Counted from the stretch's first letter, positions 33,999-42,342 are shown. The stretch is 42,342 bases of DNA from Candidatus Dojkabacteria bacterium UBA2022 (GCA_002335495.1 DDBW01000013.1:1-42342), one strand, 5' to 3'. Made by a program: numbers and translations. The notes: generated by a model from the sequence alone, not told the origin.

Positions 33999-35924
33999 AT
34001 GAGCAATACTGATAACCAAACATACGATTCATCAAATATTAGAGTTCTCCAGGGATTAGAAGCGGTTAGAAAGAGACCTGCAATGTACATTGGGTCAACA
34101 GATTTAGAAGGACTTCACCACATCTTCACTGAGATTTTGGACAACGCTGTTGACGAGGCGATTGCCGGATACTGTGATCATATATGGATAACAATTCATA
34201 AAGATGGAGCCTTAGAAGTAAGAGATAATGGTAGAGGTATTCCTGTAGATCTTCACCCACAAACAAAGGTATCAACCCTTGAGACCGTAATGACTAACCT
34301 CCATGCAGGAGGTAAGTTCGAGAAGGGTGCGTATAAAGTATCGGGAGGATTGCACGGAGTCGGTATGAAGTGTACCAATGCGCTCTCCGAATGGATGGAA
34401 TCAACTGTCTACAAGAATGGAAATATTTACAGACAAAGATATGAGAGAGGCGTACCTGTAACCAAGCTACAAGAGTTGGGTAAAACAGATCTTAATGGAA
34501 CTCAGCATATTTTTAAACCTGATGCCCAGATTTTTAGCGACATCAACTTCAGTTTCAAGAGAATTCTTGAAAAATGTAGACAGCATGCATATCTAACCGG
34601 CGGACTTAGAATTAGCCTCACAGATGAAAGAGTGGAGGAGGGTCAGCAGCCAAAAACCTATGAGCTATATTTTGAAGACGGAATCAAATCTTATGTAAAG
34701 TTTATGAACCTTTCAGAGAAGGCTGTAAGCGATGTCTTCTACATGAAAAAAGAAGAAGAGAATATCGTAGTTGAGGTTGCAGTACAGTACACCGACTCAT
34801 TGGAAGAGACTGTAAAGTGCTACACCAACAATATCATCAACCCAGAGGGTGGTACTCATCTTGCGGGTTTCAGAACAGCACTAACATCAGCAATCAATAT
34901 ATACGCAACAGCTGAAGATATGCTCAAGGGGATGAAGAATACAACCCTAGGTGGAGACGATGTAAGAGAGGGATTAACCGCTGTTATATCTGTAAAAGTT
35001 CCTGATCCACAGTTTGAAGGTCAAACAAAGATCAAATTGAATAACCCTGAGGTAAAGAGCGTAGTGCAGAAAGTGCTACGTGACGAACTAACTACATACT
35101 TCCAAGAAAACCCTAAGGATGCAAAATCCATTATCGGAAAAGCTGTACTCGCCTTTAAAGCTAGAGCAGCAGCAAAAGCAGCAAGAGAGGCTGTTATAAG
35201 AAAAGGTGCTTTAGAAGGTAGCGGACTACCAGGAAAGCTTGCCGACTGTTCAAGCAAAAATCCTGCTGAAAGTGAGCTATACATTGTAGAGGGAGACTCT
35301 GCAGGTGGTAGTGCTAAGCAGGGAAGAAACCGGGCAAACCAGGCTATCTTGCCCCTTAGAGGTAAGATTATCAATAGTCATAAGTATCGTGTAGATAGAA
35401 TTCTTGGTAACCAGGAATTTAAAGATATTGTAACCGCTCTTGGAGTTGGTATTGGGGACTCAATGAATGTTGAGAACCTAAGATATCACAAGGTAGTCAT
35501 TATGGCTGACGCTGATGTTGACGGTTCACATATCTCAACATTGGTACTAACATTGTTGTATAGATTCTTTAGACCATTGATTGAGCAAGGGTATGTATAT
35601 CTTGCACAACCTCCTCTTTTCAAGGTAGAGGTTGGTAAAAATAGATACTACTTCCTAAGTGAGAAGGAAAAGGATGCCTTTGTAAACCAGGCAGAGAAAG
35701 CAGGAAAGAAAACTGTAACTAACCGATTCAAAGGATTAGGAGAAATGAATCCTGAACAGCTCTGGGAAACGACAATGAATCCTGAAACAAGAGTACTTAA
35801 GAGGGTTGAAATTCATGATGCAGAGGATGCCGAAAAGACATTTGAAATGCTCATGGGTGTAGAAGTACCTCCAAGAAGAAGATTCATCCAAAGATACTCC
35901 AAGCAGGCTAACTTAGACGTTTAA
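33999..35924 (+). CDS. gyrB: DNA gyrase subunit B
   Basis: 641 residues, the short (Gram-positive-like) GyrB without the enterobacterial insert. The GHKL ATPase shows GLEAVRKRPAMYIGST, ILDNAVDEAIAGY and GRGIPVD; the transducer carries the VGASVVNALS-equivalent as GVGMKCTNALSEW and QTKIKLNNPEV. The TOPRIM domain has YIVEGDSAGGSAKQGRNRA (about 427 on) and MADADVDGSHI (about 503-511). The C-terminal end FIQRYSKQANLDV is typical of GyrB. GyrB hydrolyses ATP to drive negative supercoiling with GyrA, encoded 3.2 kb downstream. Four bases separate it from the Nudix gene, so both are probably co-transcribed. Confidence 0.98.
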   Translation: MSNTDNQTYDSSNIRVLQGLEAVRKRPAMYIGSTDLEGLHHIFTEILDNAVDEAIAGYCDHIWITIHKDGALEVRDNGRGIPVDLHPQTKVSTLETVMTNLHAGGKFEKGAYKVSGGLHGVGMKCTNALSEWMESTVYKNGNIYRQRYERGVPVTKLQELGKTDLNGTQHIFKPDAQIFSDINFSFKRILEKCRQHAYLTGGLRISLTDERVEEGQQPKTYELYFEDGIKSYVKFMNLSEKAVSDVFYMKKEEENIVVEVAVQYTDSLEETVKCYTNNIINPEGGTHLAGFRTALTSAINIYATAEDMLKGMKNTTLGGDDVREGLTAVISVKVPDPQFEGQTKIKLNNPEVKSVVQKVLRDELTTYFQENPKDAKSIIGKAVLAFKARAAAKAAREAVIRKGALEGSGLPGKLADCSSKNPAESELYIVEGDSAGGSAKQGRNRANQAILPLRGKIINSHKYRVDRILGNQEFKDIVTALGVGIGDSMNVENLRYHKVVIMADADVDGSHISTLVLTLLYRFFRPLIEQGYVYLAQPPLFKVEVGKNRYYFLSEKEKDAFVNQAEKAGKKTVTNRFKGLGEMNPEQLWETTMNPETRVLKRVEIHDAEDAEKTFEMLMGVEVPPRRRFIQRYSKQANLDV

Positions 35925-35928
35925 CGCA

Positions 35929-36438
35929 ATGGAAGAGAGAGTAGTCATAGTAGACAGAGACGACCAAGTAATTGGTGATCTCCCTAGAAGCCAAGTCGCT
36001 CCAGAGACATACTACCGCATTTCCTCACTGATTGTTTACAACGATAAAGGAGAAATCCTCCTCGGGAAGAGGGCTTCCACTAAAGCCAAAAACCCAGACA
36101 AATGGGCTCCATTAGTAAATGGAACAAATGCACTGGGAGAAACATATGAGAGCAATATTGAAAAAGAGGCTATGGAGGAGATTCAATTCAAGCTTAGTGA
36201 GTATTGGACAGTAGATACCATTAGGGTAGAGGAAAACTTTAACTATTTTGTACGATACTTCGCAACCATAATTACCGATACTTCGATGCTAGTTCTAGAT
36301 CCAAACGAAATATCCGAAATGAAATGGTTTACAGTACAAGAGCTTGAAAACGAGCTGGAGGCTAACAGCGACTCGTTCGTTCCGAAGTTCAAGGAGTATA
36401 TCCTCCCTATAATCAAAAAAGGTATTCCTAAAGCTTAG
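35929..36438 (+). CDS. Nudix hydrolase (YfcD/IDI-like)
   Basis: 169 residues. The Nudix box is G65-x5-E71-x7-K79-E80-A-M-E83-E84 (GTNALGETYESNIEKEAMEE), with Lys for the usual Arg. The start, MEERVVIVDRDDQVIGDLPR, and the block GKRASTKAKNPDKWAP match the YfcD/isopentenyl-diphosphate-isomerase-like branch. The Cys and other metal-site residues of authentic type I IPP isomerase (around TNTCCSHP) are not visible; the equivalent reads PLVNGTN, so I do not call it Idi, although it lies near the carotenoid genes. Likely substrate: a nucleoside diphosphate derivative. It starts 4 bases after gyrB and its end overlaps the convergent HAD gene by 4 bases. Confidence 0.8.
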   Translation: MEERVVIVDRDDQVIGDLPRSQVAPETYYRISSLIVYNDKGEILLGKRASTKAKNPDKWAPLVNGTNALGETYESNIEKEAMEEIQFKLSEYWTVDTIRVEENFNYFVRYFATIITDTSMLVLDPNEISEMKWFTVQELENELEANSDSFVPKFKEYILPIIKKGIPKA

Positions 36439-37067
36439 GAATGTGCAAATAAATTCACAATTGCTTTGAAGAACTGCTTCTTGTTTAGATATTGATCAAT
36501 AATCAAAGAGTCAATACCTGCATTAGTTGCAAAATCATGATCAGTTCTTGAGTCACCAAAGTATATATACGCTTCCTTTGGAAAGTCATACTTGGCAATC
36601 AACTGTTCTAAACAGAAAGGATCAGGTTTTTCATGCCCCTCATCAGAACAGGAAATAATGTTGTCAAAATACTTCTCTAGCTTACTATTTGATAGAATTT
36701 TCTTTGTTGAACCATACTGTCTATTCGTACAAATAGAGAGTATCTTTCCCTCATCTTTTAATTTTCTAAAGAAATCCTCAGCTCCATCAAAACACAATAT
36801 AGCCGCAGCCTTCTGTGTATGCATCTCTTCATTCTCAGCAACCAGTTTATATGGATCAGCCTTAACACCTATATGATTCAACCCCTCTTCAAATATTAAA
36901 TGCATAGCTTTTCCACGTGTTGTGAAGTGAAGATTTCGAAGAAACTCCTCATGCTCAGCACTCAACTTCTCAACATAAGGAAGAAAAGTATCAACAAACA
37001 TCTGCTGGTTAAAATCATACGATGCACTAATAGTGTCATCTAAATCGAATACAATATGCTTTTTCAT
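36435..37067 (-). CDS. HAD superfamily phosphatase
   Basis: 210 residues from the ATG at 37067; a TTG 15 codons earlier gives no family-like sequence. Motif I is VFDLDDT (D8, D10, T12), motif II ICTNR, the lysine of motif III EKPDPF, and motif IV YFGDSRTDHDFATNAG. A helical cap between motifs I and II (about 20-95) places it with the phosphoglycolate-phosphatase-like group. The DLDDT form with Asp at 10 as general acid fits a phosphatase. The natural substrate is unknown. It is convergent with the Nudix gene and divergent from the NagZ-like gene. Confidence 0.85.
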   Translation of the reverse strand: MKKHIVFDLDDTISASYDFNQQMFVDTFLPYVEKLSAEHEEFLRNLHFTTRGKAMHLIFEEGLNHIGVKADPYKLVAENEEMHTQKAAAILCFDGAEDFFRKLKDEGKILSICTNRQYGSTKKILSNSKLEKYFDNIISCSDEGHEKPDPFCLEQLIAKYDFPKEAYIYFGDSRTDHDFATNAGIDSLIIDQYLNKKQFFKAIVNLFAHS

Positions 37068-37159
37068 ATAGACTATTTCAAATATAACTAGGTGACTAGG
37101 ATTATACTCCAAACACGAACGAATTTAAATCCTGAAGCAAATAGATATATAATGAAAAG

Positions 37160-38149
37160 ATGATTGTAACAGAAGCGATATATAATCAAGAAACCCTCAT
37201 CCAATACTACCAGGAGGTTCAATCACCCCTTTATGTAGGCATAGACGGCCTCAGATACACCCTCTCGACAGAAAAATACCTTGATACCGTAAAACCGTCT
37301 GGGGTAATAATCATGGGAGGAAACATCCAAAGCCAAGAACAGCTTTCCGACCTCATTTCAGATATACACAGTTACGCCAAAAGCAAAGGAATAACTATTA
37401 AGGTGGCTATCGATGAAGAGGGAGGACTAGTATCACGCCTAAAGGCACTTCCTTCATACCCAAAAGATTTTAAGGGAGTAAACGAGAAGAACCCTGCTAA
37501 AACACAGCAACAGATTAAGCTTCTTCAGCAAATAGGCATAGATATAAACTTTGCCCCCGTAGCGGATGTTGCCTATACATCAGAATCAGTAATGAAAGAG
37601 AGGAGTGGGGGAGATACCCCGGAAAAAGTAGCTGAGAAGGCGCTAGCATACAGTAAAAGCTTAATTGAAAAAGGAATAGCACCAACTCTAAAACACTTCC
37701 CAGGACTTGGAAGAACAAACAAAGATACACATTTAGATAAGGTAGAAGTGGAAATAAGCTTGGAAGATTGGATTAAAACAGACGCAATCCCATACACCAA
37801 GGCCCAAGAGACACTGTCACAATTTAATGTAATGCTTGGGCATGTAACATATCCGCAAATTGATAAATATCCTGCAAGCATATCATCAAAGTGGGTTAGC
37901 ATATTGAGAAATAACATAGGATTTAAAGGGATCATATTTACTGACGACTTAAAAATGCAGGGATTGTCTGGAGATGCATCTAAGTATAAATGCAATACTT
38001 TAAACCTTTCAGATGAGGAATATGCTATACCTGTAACCATAAAGCAAGCAAAAGAAGCAGGAGTGAACCACCCCCTGATTATCCTCACTCAATCGCAAAC
38101 ACAAGAAGTTTTTTCAGACTGGATAAGGATTGAAAAGGATTGCAGATAA
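37160..38149 (+). CDS. nagZ: Glycoside hydrolase family 3, NagZ-like beta-N-acetylglucosaminidase
   Basis: 329 residues, single GH3 barrel. The family motif KHFPGLGRTNKDTHLD contains K178-H179 and the D189-x-H191 acid/base dyad peculiar to NagZ-type enzymes; the nucleophile region is GIIFTDDLKMQGLSG (D262-D263). IDEEGGLVSRL (84-94) and INFAPVADV (129-137) complete the active site. There is no signal peptide, so it should act in the cytoplasm on GlcNAc-anhydroMurNAc or similar muropeptide sugars, or on scavenged amino sugars. The middle of the motif has PGLGRT instead of PGHGDT. The end is shorter than usual with a Lys/Cys tail. It faces away from the HAD gene. Confidence 0.85.
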   Translation: MIVTEAIYNQETLIQYYQEVQSPLYVGIDGLRYTLSTEKYLDTVKPSGVIIMGGNIQSQEQLSDLISDIHSYAKSKGITIKVAIDEEGGLVSRLKALPSYPKDFKGVNEKNPAKTQQQIKLLQQIGIDINFAPVADVAYTSESVMKERSGGDTPEKVAEKALAYSKSLIEKGIAPTLKHFPGLGRTNKDTHLDKVEVEISLEDWIKTDAIPYTKAQETLSQFNVMLGHVTYPQIDKYPASISSKWVSILRNNIGFKGIIFTDDLKMQGLSGDASKYKCNTLNLSDEEYAIPVTIKQAKEAGVNHPLIILTQSQTQEVFSDWIRIEKDCR

Positions 38150-38158
38150 CAATATAAT
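38130..38158 (+). promoter_or_regulatory. Promoter for the DUF4013-like gene
   Basis: TTGAAA (38130-38135), 17-base spacer, perfect TATAAT (38153-38158). The -35 lies in the end of the NagZ-like gene. Predicted start near 38165, 21 bases before the GTG at 38186. Confidence 0.6.
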
Positions 38159-38185
38159 GGGTAGTTAACTTTTCAAGTAATAATA

Positions 38186-39004
38186 GTGATTAGCATAGAG
38201 AAAGCGTTAAAATTTCCTTTTAAAGAGAGCAATTGGATGAAGACAGTAGGAGTGTACTTCTTAGTATTACTCACCCTGGCAACAATAACATTTATAGTAC
38301 AACTTTTCTTTCAACTTCCAGCAGAAATACTTGATTCAATAGCTCAGGAAAGTGGAGAAACCAGTTTACAGGTAGCCGCTCTTGGAGCAAATTTTGCATA
38401 CCTAGCGGTAAGCTTGATTATATCTATAGTAACCTTCCCGGTTACCCTATACCTTTCAGGATATGTGTTTGATACTGTAAGACACCTGATGAATGGAAAG
38501 GAGAATGCTATTACCGCCCACGGTAACTACCTATTTCGCATAAAGATAGGCCTTGTAAGAATGTTAGTTTCAATAATCTTAGGGTTCCTATCTCTTTTCA
38601 CCCTTGTAATCCCAACGATAGTTATAATAGCAGGAGCCCTGACAATGGAAACCTCCGCTATCCTTGCATTTATTCTCCTCGCCTTCGGTTTTCTTCTCTC
38701 AATATCCTGGTTAGTATTTACAATCCTGGGAGTAAAGCTGGTTCAGTATGCCATGGAGTATATATACTTGAAGAGCGGTTTTAAGTATATATTCAATTTA
38801 AATAGAATATTTAGGCTCATAAAGACAAACTTCAAAAGCCTCATTATGCTATTGGCTGTTGAAGTCCTAACGGGAATGATAAATGCCTTCGCCTTTATAC
38901 TTTTCTGTTTAGTATTCTTTGTCCAGCCTGCCGTATCAACCGCATTAACCTTCTCACTGGCATACTACTACGGAGAAACATTTAGAGGTATAAAAGAAGC
39001 ATAA
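38186..39004 (+). CDS. DUF4013-like polytopic membrane protein
   Basis: 272 residues, about six hydrophobic helices. The start ISIEKALKFPFKESNWMKTV and the GYVFDTVRHLMNGKENAI motif after the second helix pair match proteins annotated DUF4013, which form pore-less membrane bundles of unknown role. The start is a GTG at 38186: the next ATG (residue 18) would delete the conserved N-terminus, and the promoter at 38130-38158 fits the GTG. Helices lie at about 21-42, 66-90, 125-146, 154-184, 216-231 and 237-258. It lies upstream of gyrA on the same strand; the 72-base gap holds a lone TATAAT (39055-39060) that may serve gyrA. Confidence 0.6.
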   Translation: MISIEKALKFPFKESNWMKTVGVYFLVLLTLATITFIVQLFFQLPAEILDSIAQESGETSLQVAALGANFAYLAVSLIISIVTFPVTLYLSGYVFDTVRHLMNGKENAITAHGNYLFRIKIGLVRMLVSIILGFLSLFTLVIPTIVIIAGALTMETSAILAFILLAFGFLLSISWLVFTILGVKLVQYAMEYIYLKSGFKYIFNLNRIFRLIKTNFKSLIMLLAVEVLTGMINAFAFILFCLVFFVQPAVSTALTFSLAYYYGETFRGIKEA

Positions 39005-39076
39005 TAGAGGTTTAATAAATTCCCTTTTTAGGGTATTATGAAGACTAGCCTAAGTATAATTTAGATACTACAAGAC

Positions 39077-41866
39077 ATGAGCGAAATAAAAGACGAGTTA
39101 ATAAAACGAGCCCAGGAAGAAGCTAACCAAATAGAACAGAAAGAGGCTCAGCAGGTACCTGTAGAAACGGAACCTGAGGTTGAAGAAAGTGATGATGAGA
39201 ATGGACTAGCATATACATCAGATTTCAAGCCTGGAGAGATTGCCAATAGCTCAATTTCATTTGAGATGAAAGCTCGATACCTCGACTACTCAATGTCGGT
39301 AATCGTTTCAAGAGCTCTTCCAGAAGTAAAAGATGGATTAAAGCCATCGCAAAGAAGAATTCTTGTGGCAATGAACGATATGAATCTTGTTCCAAGCGCT
39401 CATTACAGAAAATCTGCAAAAATCGCAGGTGACACATCAGGTAACTACCACCCTCACGGAGAGGTAGTAATCTATCCAACAATGGTAAAAATGGCTCAAG
39501 ATTTCTCAACTCGATACCAGTTGGTAGATGGACAGGGAAACTTCGGAAGCATCGACGGAGATCCAGCAGCTGCAATGCGATACACGGAAGCCAAGATGTC
39601 CAAAATCACGGTCGAGCTTCTCAAAGATTTGGAAAAGGGAACTGTACCATTCATTCAAAACTATGACGGAACTCGTTTAGAACCAACCGTTCTTCCAGCA
39701 GCCTTCCCACAACTTCTTGCCAACGGAAGCGATGGTATCGCAGTTGGAATGGCAACCAAGATTCCTCCTCACAACCTTGGAGAGCTCATAAAAGCACTTA
39801 GGGAGATGATTAAACGAGGAAATGTCTGGGAAGGGTTAGCCATATACAATACCCTTAGATTAGAAAGAGAGAAGGGAGAAAGAATCCCAATGACTCTGGA
39901 TCCAAGACCAGTTGAATACCTTAGTAACTATGTTAATAAATATGATTTAAACTTCGATCAGAAGATTGAAGAGCTTAGAACCAGATTAAATTCTGGAGAG
40001 CATCTATATCCTGAATTTAAATCCGAGATAACTCCTGAGGAGTTAATGGCGATAATCCCAGGACCTGACTTCCCAACAGGAGGAACAATCTACGATAAAA
40101 ATGAGATATTAAATGCATACTCAACAGGAAGAGGGAGAATCCTTCAAAGAGCAAAAGCTTCGATTGAAGAAGGTACAAAAGGAAGATACGAGATCATCGT
40201 AACCGAGATCCCATACCAGGTTAACAAGGCATACTTGATAGAAAAGATTGCGGATTTGGTAAAGGATAAAAAGATTGAAGGAATTGCAGATATCAGAGAT
40301 GAATCAAACCGAGAAGGGATGAGAATTGTTGTAATCCTCAAAAAGGATGTACAGCCTAAAACCATACTCAACAAGCTCTATAAATATACCGAAATGCAAA
40401 AGGTCTTCAATGCCAACATGATTGCATTGGTAGAACAGGAACCAAAAACGCTTCCGATCAAACAGATGCTTGAACTTTTCCTTTCATTCAGAATTTCAGT
40501 AGTAATTAGAAGATTTGAATTCGATCTCGCGGAGGCTAGATACCGAGCTCACATTCTCGAGGGATTACTAAAAGCCCTAGACATTCTTGATGAGGTAATT
40601 GCAACCATTAGAGGTTCAAAAACTCAGGAAGAAGCAAAAACGAATTTGATTGAGAAGTTTGAATTCACTGAAGTCCAGGCACAAGCAATATTGGAGATGC
40701 AGCTTAGAAAGCTGGCTGCTCTTGAAAGAGAGAAACTACAGAACGAGTATAATGAGCTATCAGAGAATATCAAAACATACACAGCAATATTAGCAGACCC
40801 ACAGAAGGTGCTTGAAGTAATTGATACTGAACTTACTGAGATTGGTGAGAAGCATGGAGACCCAAGAAGATCAAAGGTAATAAAAGGGAAGATAGATGAG
40901 ATTGCCGAAGAGGATTTGGTAGCTGCTGAGGATACCCTCGTAACCTTGAGCCACTCAGGATATATTAAAAGAATTCCTCCTGATACATACAGAACTCAAA
41001 ATAGAGGAGGCAAGGGTGTAACTGGGGCAACGACAAAAGAGGATGACTGGATATCACACGCAATTTTATGCAACACCCATGATGATCTGATGTTCTTCAG
41101 TAACAAGGGAAGGGTGTTCAGAATAAGAGGATATGATATTCCTGAATACGGTAGAACAGCCAAGGGTCTTCCAATTGTGAACCTCATTCCGCTTGAACAG
41201 GATGAGCGAGTCACCAGCGTTTTGAATATGAGCAGAAATAGTGATGAGACAGGGGCTTCATACAAGTACCTATTCATGACGACCAAGAAGGGTACCGTTA
41301 AGAAGACCGACATAACTGATTTCGATAAGATTAGAGCTACTGGATTGATTGCAGCCAAACTTGAAGTTGGAGATGAACTTCTCACCGTAAAACCAACCTT
41401 AGGTACAAGTGAGGTTATTCTTGTAACCAAGGAAGGTAAATCCATTCGATTCAAGGAGGAAGATGTGAGACCAACTGGTAGAGCTACAATGGGGGTACGT
41501 GGGATCAAGTTTGCCAAGGATAATGATGAGGTAATATCAATGGAAGTAGTTAATGGAACAGAGGGAAGTCTATTCACACTATCCGAAAACGGATATGGAA
41601 AAATGAGTAAACTTAATGAGTACGCTCCACAGGGTAGGGGAGGATCGGGAGTATTCACCTTTAGAGTAACTCCAAAGACAGGTAAGCTTGTTGTTGCAAA
41701 GATGGTTATGAATAAAGACGAGAGTGATATTGTTGTTATTTCAGAAAAAGGTGTAATCATAAGGACTCAGATGAAGGATCTTCCAACCCTTGGAAGACAG
41801 ACTTCTGGAGTTAAAGTTATGAACGTAGGGAGTGAGGATAAAGTTTCTGCAATAGCAGTAATATAG
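39077..41866 (+). CDS. gyrA: DNA gyrase subunit A with an internal insertion
   Basis: 929 residues. A 45-residue acidic N-terminal extension precedes the breakage-reunion domain (SISFEMKARYLDYSMSVIVSRALP). The catalytic tyrosine is Y169 in AAMRYTEAKM. The quinolone-binding helix reads HPHGEVVIYPTM, with V130 and P134 where E. coli has Ser83 and Asp87. Residues 246-316 are an extra ~70 residues between NLGELIKALREMI and ITPEELMAIIPGPDFPTGG; the region is charged and includes LRLEREKGERIPM. The C-terminal beta-pinwheel has a GyrA box variant QNRGGKG (usual QRRGGKG), which supports gyrase rather than topoisomerase IV. Partner GyrB is encoded 3.2 kb upstream. Confidence 0.97.
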   Translation: MSEIKDELIKRAQEEANQIEQKEAQQVPVETEPEVEESDDENGLAYTSDFKPGEIANSSISFEMKARYLDYSMSVIVSRALPEVKDGLKPSQRRILVAMNDMNLVPSAHYRKSAKIAGDTSGNYHPHGEVVIYPTMVKMAQDFSTRYQLVDGQGNFGSIDGDPAAAMRYTEAKMSKITVELLKDLEKGTVPFIQNYDGTRLEPTVLPAAFPQLLANGSDGIAVGMATKIPPHNLGELIKALREMIKRGNVWEGLAIYNTLRLEREKGERIPMTLDPRPVEYLSNYVNKYDLNFDQKIEELRTRLNSGEHLYPEFKSEITPEELMAIIPGPDFPTGGTIYDKNEILNAYSTGRGRILQRAKASIEEGTKGRYEIIVTEIPYQVNKAYLIEKIADLVKDKKIEGIADIRDESNREGMRIVVILKKDVQPKTILNKLYKYTEMQKVFNANMIALVEQEPKTLPIKQMLELFLSFRISVVIRRFEFDLAEARYRAHILEGLLKALDILDEVIATIRGSKTQEEAKTNLIEKFEFTEVQAQAILEMQLRKLAALEREKLQNEYNELSENIKTYTAILADPQKVLEVIDTELTEIGEKHGDPRRSKVIKGKIDEIAEEDLVAAEDTLVTLSHSGYIKRIPPDTYRTQNRGGKGVTGATTKEDDWISHAILCNTHDDLMFFSNKGRVFRIRGYDIPEYGRTAKGLPIVNLIPLEQDERVTSVLNMSRNSDETGASYKYLFMTTKKGTVKKTDITDFDKIRATGLIAAKLEVGDELLTVKPTLGTSEVILVTKEGKSIRFKEEDVRPTGRATMGVRGIKFAKDNDEVISMEVVNGTEGSLFTLSENGYGKMSKLNEYAPQGRGGSGVFTFRVTPKTGKLVVAKMVMNKDESDIVVISEKGVIIRTQMKDLPTLGRQTSGVKVMNVGSEDKVSAIAVI

Positions 41867-41878
41867 TATAATTAGGGT

Positions 41879-42175
41879 ATGCCAACAACAATACCTGAAA
41901 AGATAAAAAGACTGCTCTGGGATTCAAAAATAGAGGATATTTCCTTAACCAACAATGCTCAATATATTATTGAGAGAGTGCTTGAATATGGAGACCTCAG
42001 TGAAGATAAATGGATGATAGAAACCTTCAGTAAAGATGCCATTATTAAAACGATAACTGAAAGTAAGAGACTATCCGCCAAAACAGCAAACTATTACGCG
42101 CATATATATAATATAAATCCCGTACAGATAGAGTGTTTAAGGAATCCCTATACCCAAAAACAGAACAGGTTCTAA
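41879..42175 (+). CDS. Small protein, probable antitoxin of an AbiEii-type pair
   Basis: 98 residues, helical and charged, Arg/Lys-rich at the end (RNPYTQKQNRF). It starts 12 bases after gyrA. The pattern LLWDSKIEDISLTNNAQYIIERVLEYGDLSEDKWMIETF and a following helix-turn-helix-like AIIKTITESKRLSAKTANYYAHIY resemble the small (DUF6922-like) partners found before AbiEii nucleotidyltransferases. The downstream reading frame overlaps it by 43 bases and encodes exactly such a nucleotidyltransferase, which supports an antitoxin role. A TATAAT at 41867-41872 predicts transcription starting at the ATG itself (leaderless). Naming rests on context and a loose similarity. Confidence 0.6.
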   Translation: MPTTIPEKIKRLLWDSKIEDISLTNNAQYIIERVLEYGDLSEDKWMIETFSKDAIIKTITESKRLSAKTANYYAHIYNINPVQIECLRNPYTQKQNRF

Positions 42176-42342
42176 ATAAGATCAAGGACTTGTCGCTCAT
42201 ACAAAACTACTACCTTGCAGGGGGAACAGCTTTAGCACTTCAGTTGGGGCATAGAAAATCCATAGACTTAGATTTTTTCACGGATAATTTTCCAAAGATA
42301 GAGACTTTAATCCAAGAGCTATCTAAGTTCAACCCGCAGATA
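42133..42342 (+). CDS. AbiEii/AbiGii-type nucleotidyltransferase toxin, N-terminal fragment
   Basis: The frame from a GTG at 42133 runs open to the end of the window (70 codons). It reads VFKESLYPKTEQVLNKIKD, then the hallmark of the family: YYLAGGTALALQLGHRKSID and LDFFTDNFPKIETLIQE. The G-G-T-A-L motif followed by H-R-x-S-x-D-x-D-F is the nucleotidyltransferase core of AbiEii/AbiGii toxins, with the catalytic aspartates in SIDLDFF. It overlaps the preceding small gene by 43 bases, the usual antitoxin-toxin coupling. In-frame stop at 42109-42111 sets the upstream limit; GTG is the first likely start. The catalytic C-terminal half lies outside the window. Confidence 0.75.
   Translation, partial: MFKESLYPKTEQVLNKIKDLSLIQNYYLAGGTALALQLGHRKSIDLDFFTDNFPKIETLIQELSKFNPQI

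Noticed and set aside
35929..36438. Nudix gene as isopentenyl diphosphate isomerase serving the carotenoid genes
   Set aside because: The cysteine and metal-site residues of type I isomerase are missing, and gyrB separates it from the operon.
39055..39060. Perfect TATAAT ahead of gyrA
   Set aside because: No acceptable -35 at 16 to 18 bases and no extended -10; noted but not called as a promoter.
40996..41760. Long antisense open frame (254 codons) opposite gyrA
   Set aside because: Low-complexity Ser/Leu/Pro sequence with no family resemblance; it is a shadow of the conserved gyrA C-terminal domain.
1..42342. CRISPR arrays, insertion sequences, rRNA genes
   Set aside because: No direct repeat-spacer pattern, transposase or rRNA sequence was seen on either strand.

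Overview
The window is a gene-dense, AT-rich bacterial segment with short spacers, many 4 to 30 base overlaps and several trimmed-down housekeeping proteins: a trigger factor without its PPIase domain and a clamp-loader delta' without a P-loop. Together with the type IV pilus locus this points to a Candidate Phyla Radiation (Patescibacteria) genome. That placement is inference; no rRNA is present to test it. UGA and UAA both end conserved genes, so the UGA-recoded lineages (Gracilibacteria, Absconditabacteria) are unlikely.

Layout. (1) Positions 1-12237, minus strand: a type IV pilus operon read pilB, pilT, pilC, pilA, pilD, four minor prepilins, a CheY-like receiver and a large membrane-anchored protein of unknown function. 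pilA has its own consensus-like promoter and a strong rho-independent terminator. (2) 12320-21549: a holB-like gene, a membrane histidine kinase, mutS, a PEP-synthase-like protein that lacks the catalytic histidine, an AI-2E family permease and a DUF2085 membrane protein. (3) 21590-28715: a JAMM-like protein, a divergent pair made of a membrane-anchored Ig-like protein with a possible sorting motif and a sortase, tig-clpP, tRNA-Val(GAC), an unrecognised protein, a sortase-like lipoprotein and an NRAMP-like permease. (4) 28848-33932: a tightly overlapping carotenoid operon crtE-crtI-crtB-GT2-cruF in which crtB carries a single in-frame TAA. (5) 33999-42342: gyrB, a Nudix hydrolase, a HAD phosphatase, a NagZ-like glycosidase, a DUF4013-like membrane protein, gyrA and the start of a likely AbiEii-type toxin-antitoxin pair.

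How it fits together. The pilus genes encode the extension and retraction motors, platform, peptidase and pilins; the cell-surface theme continues with two sortase-fold proteins. The carotenoid genes predict an acyclic, hydroxylated and glycosylated pigment (a CruF/CruG-like pair and no cyclase). The two gyrase subunits are 3.2 kb apart. The points most worth a second look are the carotenoid operon and its broken crtB, the His-to-Asp change in the PEP-synthase-like protein, the roughly 398-residue acidic Pro/Thr-rich N-terminus of PilT, the GyrA insertion with its unusual quinolone-pocket residues, and the sortase with its possible neighbouring substrate.
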